Notes under the pieces: generated by a model | What the model was told of the DNA's origin: nothing | The model's database searches: none | The model's input: only the letters and a program-made list of their open reading frames with translations | Source: Cyanobium sp. E1_MAG_00006 | Lineage (GTDB): Bacteria; Cyanobacteriota; Cyanobacteriia; PCC-6307; Cyanobiaceae | Reading direction: 5' to 3' | NCBI GenBank assembly: GCA_027488975.1 | Contig: JAIYAQ010000012.1 | Span: 186,001-250,000, forward strand | DNA: 64,000 bases | Translations under genes and position numbers: made by a program | Shown: positions 1 to 6,976 of the stretch, in pieces | How positions within the stretch are numbered: the stretch's first letter is position 1 | How the letters are laid out: each line of letters starts with the position of its first letter

Positions 1-205
1 GGTTCTGAGCCTCGGCGGCGGCATCGGCGTTCTGTGCCAACACCGCACCAGCCACGAACCAGCCGCTGGCCAGCAGCGAGGTGATCCAGTAGGCACGCCA
101 ACGACGCTGATACAGGTAGCCCGCTCCCAAACCGGGGAGCACGTTGAGCAGCACCGCCACCCAGCCGGCGGAGGCGGCGAGGATCTGCTCTCGGGATGGA
201 GTCAT
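1..205 (-). CDS. Conserved small membrane protein, 3' end outside window
   Basis: The reverse strand from an ATG at 205-203 stays open to the window edge and reads MTPSREQILAASAGWVAVLL and onward. The visible 68 residues hold two hydrophobic stretches, one around 12-30 with a Gly/Leu-rich segment (LNVLPGLGAGYLYQRRW) and one around 43-58, so this is an integral membrane protein. The pattern of a Gly-rich helix followed by YLYQRRWRAYW resembles small cyanobacterial membrane proteins of unknown function. This frame is absent from the ORF track because it is truncated. No function can be assigned. Confidence 0.6.
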   Translation of the reverse strand, partial: MTPSREQILAASAGWVAVLLNVLPGLGAGYLYQRRWRAYWITSLLASGWFVAGAVLAQNADAAAEAQN

Positions 206-251
206 GCTGGCGGGTGGTGGCTGGCGGGACACTCTGGCAACGCTCGGCCGC

Positions 252-356
252 TCAGCGCTGCCGTGAGCGCCCCATCGACGACCAGATCCAGGCCATCAGG
301 GTGCTCACAGCAGCACCGAAGGCCAGAAAGGCGATCAGCAGATCAGTCCGTTGCAT
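252..356 (-). CDS. Possible 34-aa single-helix membrane peptide
   Basis: A 34-codon frame starts at ATG 356-354 and ends in TGA at 252. It reads MQRTDLLIAFLAFGAAVSTL with a C-terminal MGRSRQR. It has one predicted transmembrane helix (about residues 6-26) followed by a basic tail, the architecture of many tiny thylakoid subunits. It does not match PetG, PetL, PetN, PsbX, PsbM or Psb30 as I know them. It is nested in the same frame as a longer 81-aa track ORF whose first half looks like noise. It could be a real small protein or chance. Confidence 0.35.
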   Translation of the reverse strand: MQRTDLLIAFLAFGAAVSTLMAWIWSSMGRSRQR

Positions 357-438
357 CGCCCTCCGCAAGCGTTGTGGCCAAGACCCTAAAAGCGCGCTGA
401 CGCAATGGCGTAGCCGGAGGTACAGCTGAGGCCGGGTG

Positions 439-1110
439 TCAGCGTTTCGGCGCAGGCTGCAGCTGATCCGCGGGCAGGTAACCGCGCAGAGCACCACCCC
501 GCTGCTGCACCTGGCACCAGAGGCGGCCCTGGCTGCGCTGGCAGCCGAGCCTGTCCACCAGCGTGTCGCTGGCCAGGCGGCCCAGCACCTCGGCCGACCA
601 GGCCGGTTGCTGGCGCAGCAGCACCGGCCCGCTCACCTGCCAGCTGCCCGCAGGCTCCCAGACGACGATGCCGCCGTCCGCCAGCAGGCTGAGCATCAGG
701 CGGCCGTCCTTCAGCAGATACGACCTGATGTTGGCGGCCTGGGCCAGCAGCACCGCATCCAGGGTCGGCGGCGGACAGAAGGCCCGCGTGGCGGCCAGGG
801 GCCCGAAGCGGAAGCCACCGCTGCTGCCCTCGGTGCTCCCCTGGGCAGACCAGGTGCCGCGGGCGCGGTTGCAGTTGAGCTGCATGGTCACGCTGCCGTC
901 GCGGCTCAGCTCCATCGTGTAGGTGGTGCCGGGGCTGGGGCGGGTGGTGCCCTGGGCCGAATCCATCGACTGGACCTCAACCAGCCGCCACTGGCTCTCG
1001 GCCAGCTGGGCGGGCAGGGCAGCAGCCGGTGACACATTCAGCGGCACGGCAAGGAGCGCCGCAACCGCCATCACCGCTGGATTCAGCTGCATGAACAGCA
1101 CGCGCATCAT
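439..1110 (-). CDS. Secreted META-domain protein
   Basis: This is a 223-residue protein with an N-terminal signal peptide (hydrophobic VMAVAALLAVPLNV, cleavage likely near the AAALPA segment around residue 33). It is followed by a META/HslJ-like domain: a W-x-L-V start (QWRLVEV), the conserved core TMQLNCNRARGTW and the ATRAFCPPP motif near residues 108-118. META domains occur in periplasmic or outer-membrane lipoproteins linked to stress or heat response, but no biochemical role is established for the cyanobacterial ones. The C-terminal 60 residues hold two further cysteines and may form a small beta domain. It lies 9 bases from the ZIP pseudogene on the same strand. Confidence 0.7.
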   Translation of the reverse strand: MMRVLFMQLNPAVMAVAALLAVPLNVSPAAALPAQLAESQWRLVEVQSMDSAQGTTRPSPGTTYTMELSRDGSVTMQLNCNRARGTWSAQGSTEGSSGGFRFGPLAATRAFCPPPTLDAVLLAQAANIRSYLLKDGRLMLSLLADGGIVVWEPAGSWQVSGPVLLRQQPAWSAEVLGRLASDTLVDRLGCQRSQGRLWCQVQQRGGALRGYLPADQLQPAPKR

Positions 1111-1119
1111 GGCCGCAAC

Positions 1120-1703
1120 TTAGCCGTGGGAGGCCACAACCTGAGCCGCTTCCAGCACAGCGATCGACACCGAAATAAAGAAACCGAGAACCGTGAAGAT
1201 GCCAGCCAGCTTGCCGGCATGGTCATACGATTCGGAAATCATCGAATTGGTCAGCATCACCAGAATCGCGCCACCGGCGAAGGCCTGAATCAGCGACAAC
1301 CAAGCCTTCGGCGCGTCCTCGAACAGCCCGTAGCCAAGGGCCGAGGCCGAGGCACACACCAGGGCGATCACCATCCACAGCAGCAGGATCCGGCCCGCAC
1401 TCCAGCCACTGCTCTTCATGCCCACCGTGCCAGCCACCGCCTCCGGCAGGTTGGAGAGAAAGATCGCCACCAGCATCGCCACCAGCACCGACAGGTTCGG
1501 AGCCCGGCGGTGGCACTGCTGAATGGCTTCGATCCAGCGATCGCAGAAGTAGAAGCACAACGCACCGGCGAGATCAGAGTGCCAGCACCGAACGCCATCA
1601 ACAGCCCGAGGGTGCGCCGGCTCAGCGCAAACCGGCAGGCCAGCCAGCCGCCCAGCAGGAGCGACGATGTCGCCAGCGCTCCCCACATCCAGGCCTCGAG
1701 CAT
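1120..1703 (-). pseudogene. ZIP-family metal permease remnant (frameshift and internal deletions)
   Basis: The 5' part (ATG 1703) reads MLEAWMWGALATSSLLLGGW to FGAGTLIS, the first two helices of a bacterial/cyanobacterial ZIP-like permease. At about 1571-1578 the homology jumps to another frame (GALCFYFCDRWIEA). It then continues through LVAIFLSNLPEA to the last helices and the stop at 1120. The remnant is about 194 codons, against roughly 240-260 for the family. The helix-IV region that should carry an LDGIPES-type metal-binding motif is missing between QQCHRRAP and NLSVLVAML. I infer two deletions, one frame-shifting. Track ORFs 1416-1703 and 1120-1686 are the two halves. Because the halves lie in different frames and metal-site residues are absent, a working transporter is unlikely. 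Confidence 0.7.
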
Positions 1704-1757
1704 TCAGCTGACACCGCTGCCATGAATCCTGATCACGCTCCCAGCATCCGGCCAGCG

Positions 1758-1925
1758 ATGCCGAACCACTACCGCATCGTGCGCGACGACGGAATCAGCG
1801 ACAGCATCGCCGGGCGCAGCTTCACCAGCTACAACGACGCCTACGACGTGCTCGAGCGCTACTACGGCGACCTCTGCTGCTCCGACGATCGCGAGCACTA
1901 CCGAATCATCGAGGAGACGATCTGA
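1758..1925 (+). CDS. Small conserved hypothetical protein, 55 aa
   Basis: The protein is soluble, acidic and Tyr-rich, beginning MPNHYRIVRDDG and ending HYRIIEETI, with two cysteines side by side (LCCSDD). I chose the internal ATG at 1758 rather than the track start at 1722 because the first 12 codons look unconserved and the core begins at MPNHYRI. Its stop overlaps the ATG of the following ABC-2 permease by one base (TGATG), so the two are probably co-translated. I recognise the pattern as a small cyanobacterial hypothetical family, with no function known to me. Confidence 0.6.
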   Translation: MPNHYRIVRDDGISDSIAGRSFTSYNDAYDVLERYYGDLCCSDDREHYRIIEETI

Positions 1926-2734
1926 TGCGGCGTTCACGTGATCGTGCTCGCCGCAGCTGGCGCATCGCCCGCGCCCTGCTCTCGAGCCAGTACGCCACCA
2001 TGCTCGAGTACCGCGCCGAGATCGCCCTGTGGGCGCTGGCGGGCGTGCTGCCGCTGATCATGCTGGGGGTCTGGCAGGGATCCGGAGCCGGCGTTGCCGC
2101 AGGCCTTAGCCCCCAGGCACTGGGCCGCTATTTCCTGGCGGCGTTCGTTGTGCGTCAGTTCACCGTGGTGTGGCTGATTCACGTGTTCGAGGAGGACGCC
2201 CTGCAGGGCAAGCTCTCGCCCCAGCTGCTGCAACCCCTGCACCCGCTCTGGCGCTATCTGGCCAGCCACCTGGCGGAGCAGGCGACCCGCCTGCCGTTCG
2301 TGCTGGTGATGCTGGCGTTGGTGGCCCTCTGGCAGCCAGGGATCCTGCCCATGCCCGGCCCTGGCCGACTGCTGCTGGCCGTGTTGGCGATCGCTGCGGC
2401 CTTCGCGCTCCGCTTCATCCTGCACATCATCCTCACCATGGCCTGCTTCTGGACCGAGCGTGCCGCTGCCCTGGATCGGCTGCTGCTGATCCCCTATCTG
2501 TTTCTGTCCGGCCTGGTGGCACCGCTCTCCACCTTTCCGCCATCGGTGCGCGCCCTAGCCGAAGCCACGCCATTCCCGTCGATGCTCGCCTTTCCTGCAG
2601 CCCTGCTGGCGGGTGAACCGGTGAACGTGGCCGCCGGATTCGCCGGCATCGGGGCCTGGTGCGCCCTGTTACTGCCGATCGCGCTGCTGCTCTGGCGGAC
2701 CGGCATCCGCCGCTACGCCGCCCTGGGGGCCTGA
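1925..2734 (+). CDS. ABC-2 type transporter permease (first of pair)
   Basis: This 269-residue polytopic protein has about six transmembrane helices. Its N-terminal pattern (LLSSQYATMLEYRAEIALWALAGVLPL) is characteristic of ABC-2 family permeases of the PF06182/DUF990 type. The centre carries HVFEEDALQGKLSPQLLQPL, the amphipathic coupling region seen in this family. It is immediately followed, 3 bases on, by a paralogue, so the two probably form a heterodimeric channel. No ATP-binding subunit lies next to them in this window, so it must be encoded elsewhere. The substrate is unknown; family members export polysaccharides, peptides or lipids. Confidence 0.8.
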   Translation: MRRSRDRARRSWRIARALLSSQYATMLEYRAEIALWALAGVLPLIMLGVWQGSGAGVAAGLSPQALGRYFLAAFVVRQFTVVWLIHVFEEDALQGKLSPQLLQPLHPLWRYLASHLAEQATRLPFVLVMLALVALWQPGILPMPGPGRLLLAVLAIAAAFALRFILHIILTMACFWTERAAALDRLLLIPYLFLSGLVAPLSTFPPSVRALAEATPFPSMLAFPAALLAGEPVNVAAGFAGIGAWCALLLPIALLLWRTGIRRYAALGA

Positions 2735-2737
2735 ACG

Positions 2738-3574
2738 ATGGTCCGCGCCAGCCGCCGTTCCAGGCTGCAGCGGTATCGCCGCACCCTGCTGCGTTTCTGG
2801 GGCACGGCTCTAGCGGCCGAACTGGAATACGGGGCCAACGCCCTGGTGGAGCTGCTGGCAGTACTCGGCAACCTGGCCGGCAGCCTGTTCGTGCTGTCGC
2901 TGCTCTACGGCAACGGCCGCAGCCTGGGGGGCTGGAGCTGGGATGCCGCCTTGGTGGTGCTCGGGCTTTACACCCTGCTGGATGGCTTCACGAGCTGCCT
3001 GCTGCAACCGAACCTGAGCAAGATCGTGGGCCACGTGCAGAACGGCACGCTGGATTTCGTGCTGCTCAAACCAATCGACAGTCAGTTCTGGCTCTCCGCC
3101 CGCCAGGTCTCACCCTGGGGGCTGCCCGGCGTTCTGGCGGGTCTTGTACTGATCGGTGTGGGCCTGGCCAACGCCACACCGCCCATTGGCTGGCGTGATC
3201 CCATCGCACTGCTGCAGCCGCTTGGCCTCGGTTTCACTCTGCTCCTGTGCGCCGCCGCGATCCTCTACAGCCTGTGGTTTCTGATGGCCGGGCTCAGCAT
3301 CTGGTTTGTGAAGGTATGGAACGCAACCGAGGTATTGCGCACGACACTCGTGGCCGGCCGTTATCCGGTGAGCGCCTATCCACCAGCCCTGCGCCTGCTG
3401 TTCACCTTCGTGCTGCCCGTGGCCTTCCTCACCACCGTTCCGGCAGAAGCGCTGCTGGGGCGGGCCTCCACCGGGTGGGTGGCCGGCAGCTTGCTGGCAG
3501 CCGTGCTCAGCCTGATCTTCAGCCGGGTGTTCTGGCGCCGGGCCCTGCGCCATTACACGTCCGCCTCCAGCTAG
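2738..3574 (+). CDS. ABC-2 type transporter permease (second of pair)
   Basis: This 278-residue permease has six predicted helices and the family hallmark GHVQNGTLDFVLLKPIDSQF, equivalent to the GKLSPQLLQPL region of its upstream partner. It starts 3 bases after the partner's stop, so the two form a translationally linked pair. It probably builds the membrane channel of an ABC-2 exporter together with the preceding gene and an ATPase encoded elsewhere. The last residues (RRALRHYTSASS) form a short basic cytoplasmic tail. The substrate cannot be read from sequence. Confidence 0.8.
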   Translation: MVRASRRSRLQRYRRTLLRFWGTALAAELEYGANALVELLAVLGNLAGSLFVLSLLYGNGRSLGGWSWDAALVVLGLYTLLDGFTSCLLQPNLSKIVGHVQNGTLDFVLLKPIDSQFWLSARQVSPWGLPGVLAGLVLIGVGLANATPPIGWRDPIALLQPLGLGFTLLLCAAAILYSLWFLMAGLSIWFVKVWNATEVLRTTLVAGRYPVSAYPPALRLLFTFVLPVAFLTTVPAEALLGRASTGWVAGSLLAAVLSLIFSRVFWRRALRHYTSASS

Positions 3575-3626
3575 CCAGGCGGGGGGGGATCTCGCTTACG
3601 GTGAAGCCTGATCCGAGGGCTTGAGC

Positions 3627-3881
3627 ATGTCCAGCACCAAAGGCCTGACGATCGGTGAACTTGAGGCGAAGTATTTCCTGTACCGCAAGGCCCTGAAGCA
3701 ACTGCTGCTGGAGGGTCGTTCCATGGCGGGGATCGAGAAGACGCTCTGCTGGAGCCGCCTCGAAACCCTGCACAACTGTCTACCAAGGCAGTACAAATCA
3801 CCCGATCACATCCGCCACCAGCTGAGGCGCGAAATCGAACAGGAGCAGGCCGCCTCCGCAGCAGCTGCAGCCGGGGCCTGA
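3627..3881 (+). CDS. Conserved hypothetical protein, about 84 aa
   Basis: This small soluble protein begins MSSTKGLTIGELEAKYFLY, has a helical core rich in Lys/Arg/Leu (KALKQLLLEGRS, WSRLETLHNCLP), and ends in an Ala-rich coil (EQAASAAAAAGA). The track starts at a TTG two codons upstream; ATG 3627 is the more natural start. The composition suggests a helical, possibly nucleic-acid or protein-binding polypeptide, but I see no recognised motif. It stands alone between the permease pair and the phosphotransferase gene. Confidence 0.6.
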   Translation: MSSTKGLTIGELEAKYFLYRKALKQLLLEGRSMAGIEKTLCWSRLETLHNCLPRQYKSPDHIRHQLRREIEQEQAASAAAAAGA

Positions 3882-3958
3882 ACAGAAGCTGACCCCGGCA
3901 GCCCGTCGCGGCCGCCCGGCGCTGCCAGTGTTCCTTCAGAACACAGAGTGCAGCCGAC

Positions 3959-5128
3959 GTGAGTCAGGCCGTTGAACGCCGGATCGAATCGCTCGACGAT
4001 CTGCGCGATGTGGCCTCGGCCTTCGATCTGACCGCTGCCGTTTGCAGCATCGTGCCGCTGGGCAGCGGCAATGTGAACGACACCTACCTGGTTGAGGCTG
4101 GCGATCAGAAGGTCGTGCTGCAACGGCTCAACACTGGTGTCTTTCGCCGGCCGGAGCTGGTGATGGGCAATCAGCAGATGCTCAGCCGCCATGTGCAGAA
4201 GAGGCTGAACGCCGATCGGAACCTCGGCGAGGCAGGGCTGCTGGCCGGCCGTCGCTGGGAGCTGCCCCGCCTGATCTGCACCCGCGATGGCGGCTGCACC
4301 TGGCACCGCTGCAGCGACGGCGGCTTCTGGCGCACCACCACCTTTGTGGCCGATGCCCACAGCGTGGATGTGATCGAGCACCGCCGGCAGGCACGCGAGC
4401 TCGGCTGGGGACTCGGCGTGTTCCACCAGCTGATCAGCGACCTGCCGGTGGAGCAGCTGGCGGACACCCTGGAAGGGTTCCACATCACCCCCCGCTACCT
4501 CGAGGCCTACCACCGGGCCCTGGTCCACACCAGCGTCCCTAGCACGCCCCTAGGCCAGGAGTGCCTCGCCTTCATCCGCGAGCGTGAGCTGATCGTTTCA
4601 CTGCTGGAGGACGCCAAGGCCCGCGGCGACCTGCCCCTGCGCCCGATCCACGGCGACCCGAAGATCAACAACATGCTGCTCGAGCGCAGCAGCGGCGAGG
4701 CCATCGCCCTGATCGACCTCGACACAGTCAAACCCGGGCTGGTGCACTACGACATCGGCGACTGCCTGCGCTCCTGCTGCAATCGCCTCGGCGAGGAAAC
4801 CACCGACTTCGACGCGGTGCACTTCGATCTCGACCTGGCCGCCGCCATCCTCGAGGGTTACCTGGCAATGGCCAGCAGCTTCCTGCAGCCGGTGGAGCTC
4901 GGCTTCATCGCTGATGCCGCCCGCCTGATCAGCTTCGAGCTGGGGCTGCGCTTCTTCACCGACTATCTCGCCGGCAACACCTACTTCAAGGCCAGCCATC
5001 CCGAACAGAATCTGCACCGTGCCGTGGTGCAGTTCCGGCTTGTGGCCAGCATCGAAGCCCAGGAGGCTGCGTTGCGAGCGCTGGTGCAGCAGCTCAGCGA
5101 GCCGACGGCGCTGACCCTTGCCGCCTGA
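3959..5128 (+). CDS. Aminoglycoside-phosphotransferase-fold sugar kinase-like protein
   Basis: The 389-residue protein has the APH/choline-kinase fold. A nucleotide loop lies near residues 36-46 (LGSGNVNDTYLV), a beta-strand lysine/glutamine segment follows (KVVLQRLN), the catalytic Brenner-type motif is HGDPKINNMLL near residue 230, and the metal-binding Asp is in IALIDLDTVKPG. The closest pattern I know is the N-acetylhexosamine 1-kinase (NahK) group, which phosphorylates amino sugars at C1, but specificity cannot be read from the motif. Start is a GTG. It is followed, after 10 bases, by the DOMON-like protein. Confidence 0.75.
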   Translation: MSQAVERRIESLDDLRDVASAFDLTAAVCSIVPLGSGNVNDTYLVEAGDQKVVLQRLNTGVFRRPELVMGNQQMLSRHVQKRLNADRNLGEAGLLAGRRWELPRLICTRDGGCTWHRCSDGGFWRTTTFVADAHSVDVIEHRRQARELGWGLGVFHQLISDLPVEQLADTLEGFHITPRYLEAYHRALVHTSVPSTPLGQECLAFIRERELIVSLLEDAKARGDLPLRPIHGDPKINNMLLERSSGEAIALIDLDTVKPGLVHYDIGDCLRSCCNRLGEETTDFDAVHFDLDLAAAILEGYLAMASSFLQPVELGFIADAARLISFELGLRFFTDYLAGNTYFKASHPEQNLHRAVVQFRLVASIEAQEAALRALVQQLSEPTALTLAA

Positions 5129-5138
5129 TGGCCCTCCG

Positions 5139-5738
5139 ATGGTCAGCCACGCGTCCGCTCCCTTCAGCACAGTCGGTCCTGCCCCCAAACCGCTGATCCC
5201 GTTTGCGCCCGAAGCGCACCTGCAGGGCCTGGCCCTCAGCTGCACCGCCCGCTGGCATGAGGGTGTGCTCGAACTCCACTACCGCCTCAGCGGCCCCCTG
5301 CCGCGGCTGCGGCTCGCCAGCCAGATCGGCGGCGAACCACCACAGCGGCGCGATCAGCTGTGGCAGAGCACCTGCTTCGAGGCCTTCATCGGCCGTGCAG
5401 GCCAACCGGGCTACTGGGAACTCAACCTTGCTCCCAACGGAGACTGGAACTGTTATGCCCTCAACGGGTACCGGCAGGGGCTGCAGCCTGAGCCCCGCAT
5501 TCAGGCAATGCCCTTCGTTCTGAAGCAGCGCCAGCTTGAAGGCGAGCTGGAGCAACTGGAGCTGACGCTCAGCCTGCCCATTGGCGCACTGATCCCGGCC
5601 GCATCAGCGCTGGAGTTGTCCGCTACGGCTGTGCTGGATGACGTGAGCCACGGCTGCAGCTACTGGGCCTGGCTTCACAGCGGCCCCGAACCGGACTTTC
5701 ACCGGCGCGAGAGCTTTCTGCCACTGGCTGAAGGCTGA
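5139..5738 (+). CDS. DOMON-like domain protein
   Basis: About 199 residues with a single beta-sandwich domain. The recognisable run is DQLWQSTCFEAFIGRAG followed by YWELNLAPNGDWNCYAL, a pattern shared by cyanobacterial and proteobacterial DOMON-like proteins related to heme/sugar-binding DOMON folds. No signal peptide or membrane helix is visible, so it is probably cytoplasmic. The track starts at TTG 5118; I prefer ATG 5139 because the upstream codons overlap the previous gene. Its position just after the sugar-kinase-like gene may mean coupled carbohydrate metabolism, which is inference only. Confidence 0.7.
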   Translation: MVSHASAPFSTVGPAPKPLIPFAPEAHLQGLALSCTARWHEGVLELHYRLSGPLPRLRLASQIGGEPPQRRDQLWQSTCFEAFIGRAGQPGYWELNLAPNGDWNCYALNGYRQGLQPEPRIQAMPFVLKQRQLEGELEQLELTLSLPIGALIPAASALELSATAVLDDVSHGCSYWAWLHSGPEPDFHRRESFLPLAEG

Positions 5739-5761
5739 GGCCCTCGCACAAGGCTTCAGCG

Positions 5762-5905
5762 TCACTTCTGGGCAGCCTGGGCCGCAGTGTCAGAGCTGTT
5801 GCTGTGGCCGTGCAGATGCTTCTCACACGCTTCGGCGGAGCACAGGCCGAGGGCAATGGTGCAGGTGAGGGGAAGCAGCAGGGCACTGCGCAGGAAGGAA
5901 AGCAC
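5762..5905 (-). CDS. Small secreted peptide, 47 aa
   Basis: A GTG-started frame (5905-5903) reads VLSFLRSALLLPLTCTIALG and ends EKHLHGHSNSSDTAAQAAQK. It has a textbook signal peptide (hydrophobic to about residue 21, then AEAC), followed by a short His-rich, polar mature part. The track shows a longer 68-aa version starting at 5968 whose extra N-terminus is unlikely. The Cys after the hydrophobic run could be a lipidation site, although no clean lipobox is present. The HLHGH cluster could bind metal; this is speculation. Confidence 0.5.
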   Translation of the reverse strand: MLSFLRSALLLPLTCTIALGLCSAEACEKHLHGHSNSSDTAAQAAQK

Positions 5906-6083
5906 TGAGCCAGGGCAAGTACCTGAACCGTAGGCGGCGCGGGCGTTAACGCAAGCGATCGCCACCAAACCCGGAAGAACCCGGCGCCGATCTGTTCAGA
6001 CGATCACAAAACCGAAATCAAACCGCTGCTTCCGGGAGTCTGCGTGGATCGCCGTATCGTGCGCTACAGAAGGAGGGGTTGCT

Positions 6084-6269
6084 GTGCACGTCACACACAT
6101 CGGCGATGACCATCTGATCAACCTGTCCAGCAACGAGGCCTCAGCCCTGGTGGATGCCTGTGCTCTGCTGCTGCTAGCGGCCCAGTCGGTTCCGGGCTGT
6201 CAGCTCAAACCCGAGATGTCGGCCGTGCTGGCCACCGTGTACGAGCAGTTCAGCAGCCGCATCGTCTGA
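6084..6269 (+). CDS. Small conserved hypothetical protein, 61 aa
   Basis: Begins with GTG 6084, preceded by a strong Shine-Dalgarno AGGAGG seven bases upstream, which supports both the gene and the start. The sequence MHVTHIGDDHLINLSSNEAS followed by a Leu/Ala-rich helix (ALLLLAAQSV) suggests a compact helical protein, perhaps membrane-associated. The Asn-Glu-Ala-Ser pattern resembles small cyanobacterial hypothetical proteins. No function known. Confidence 0.6.
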   Translation: MHVTHIGDDHLINLSSNEASALVDACALLLLAAQSVPGCQLKPEMSAVLATVYEQFSSRIV

Positions 6270-6320
6270 GCCGCGTCGCCAGTGCCGCACCGTCTGAGCT
6301 ACGCGGGTTAGAAACGGGCG

Positions 6321-6656
6321 ATGCACGCCCTCTCGCTTCCCACCTGGTGGATCCACGTCGCCTCGATGCTGGAGTGGGGCCTGGCGATGGTCGCCATTCA
6401 GCGCTGGGGCTTCCAGAGGCGCGAGCGCGCCTGGAGTTGGCTGGCCCTGGCGATGCTGCCGGCCCTGATCAGCGCCATGGCGGCCTGCACCTGGCATCTG
6501 TTCGACAACGCCCGTGAGCTCAAGGGTCTGGTGGTGTTCCAGGCCGCCACAACCCTGATCGGCAACGGCACCCTCGCGCTGGCCGCCTGGAATCTGGCCC
6601 GTCAGCCGGTGGTGCACCAGCAGGCGGCCAGTCAGCCGGTGGTGCCGCAGCCATGA
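6321..6656 (+). CDS. Ycf49-like DUF2499 membrane protein
   Basis: This 111-residue protein has the full DUF2499 signature: LPTWWIHVASMLEWGLAM near the start and LPALISAMAACTWHLFDN in the middle, then a terminal helix. The family is found in cyanobacteria and plastids (ycf49) and has about three transmembrane helices; its role is not established. The last 20 residues are a variable Gln/Val-rich tail encoded by a 15-bp direct repeat. It overlaps the DUF3593 gene by 4 bases (ATGA), the usual partner arrangement in cyanobacteria. Confidence 0.85.
   Translation: MHALSLPTWWIHVASMLEWGLAMVAIQRWGFQRRERAWSWLALAMLPALISAMAACTWHLFDNARELKGLVVFQAATTLIGNGTLALAAWNLARQPVVHQQAASQPVVPQP
6601..6645 (+). repeat. 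15-bp direct repeat in DUF2499 tail
   Basis: GTCAGCCGGTGGTGC occurs at 6601-6615 and again at 6631-6645, a 30-base period in the 3' end of the DUF2499 gene. It encodes the repeated QPVV of the C-terminal tail, most simply explained by an in-frame duplication. Confidence 0.8.
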
Positions 6657-6976
6657 GCCTCAGCACAGCCTTGACGGCACTGGCGGGTATCGATCCGGCA
6701 CCCCTGTTCGCGCTCTCGCTGTTCCCCTATCTGGCCTTCCTCTGGTACGCCTGGCGCTCACAGCGGCTGCCGCGCCTGGCCTTGATCGGCTTCGGCCTCA
6801 CGCTGCTGTTCGTGGCCGTCACCATCGTGGCTGCCGTGGTGGCGGAGAACCGCTACGGCCAACAGCTCGCCGATGTGGACGCTCTGCACGGCGGCGCCGA
6901 GGCGTTTCTCACCCTGGCCAACCTGTTCGTGCTGCTCGGCTTCAGCCGCCCGGCCGGCTCCTCGCCTCCGCCATGA
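6653..6976 (+). CDS. DUF3593 membrane protein
   Basis: This 107-residue polytopic protein has the DUF3593 hallmark LFALSLFPYLAFLWYAWRSQ and a C-terminal HGGAEAFLTLANLFVLLGF. The family is confined to cyanobacteria and plastid-bearing eukaryotes and almost always sits after DUF2499, as here with a 4-base overlap. Both are predicted thylakoid or plasma-membrane proteins of unknown role. Its stop overlaps the next gene by 4 bases, so the receptor-channel gene is probably read in the same transcript. Confidence 0.85.
   Translation: MSLSTALTALAGIDPAPLFALSLFPYLAFLWYAWRSQRLPRLALIGFGLTLLFVAVTIVAAVVAENRYGQQLADVDALHGGAEAFLTLANLFVLLGFSRPAGSSPPP

Noticed and set aside
436-1032. 198-aa + ORF opposite the META protein
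   Set aside because: Shadow of the minus-strand META gene, with Gln/His-rich noise.
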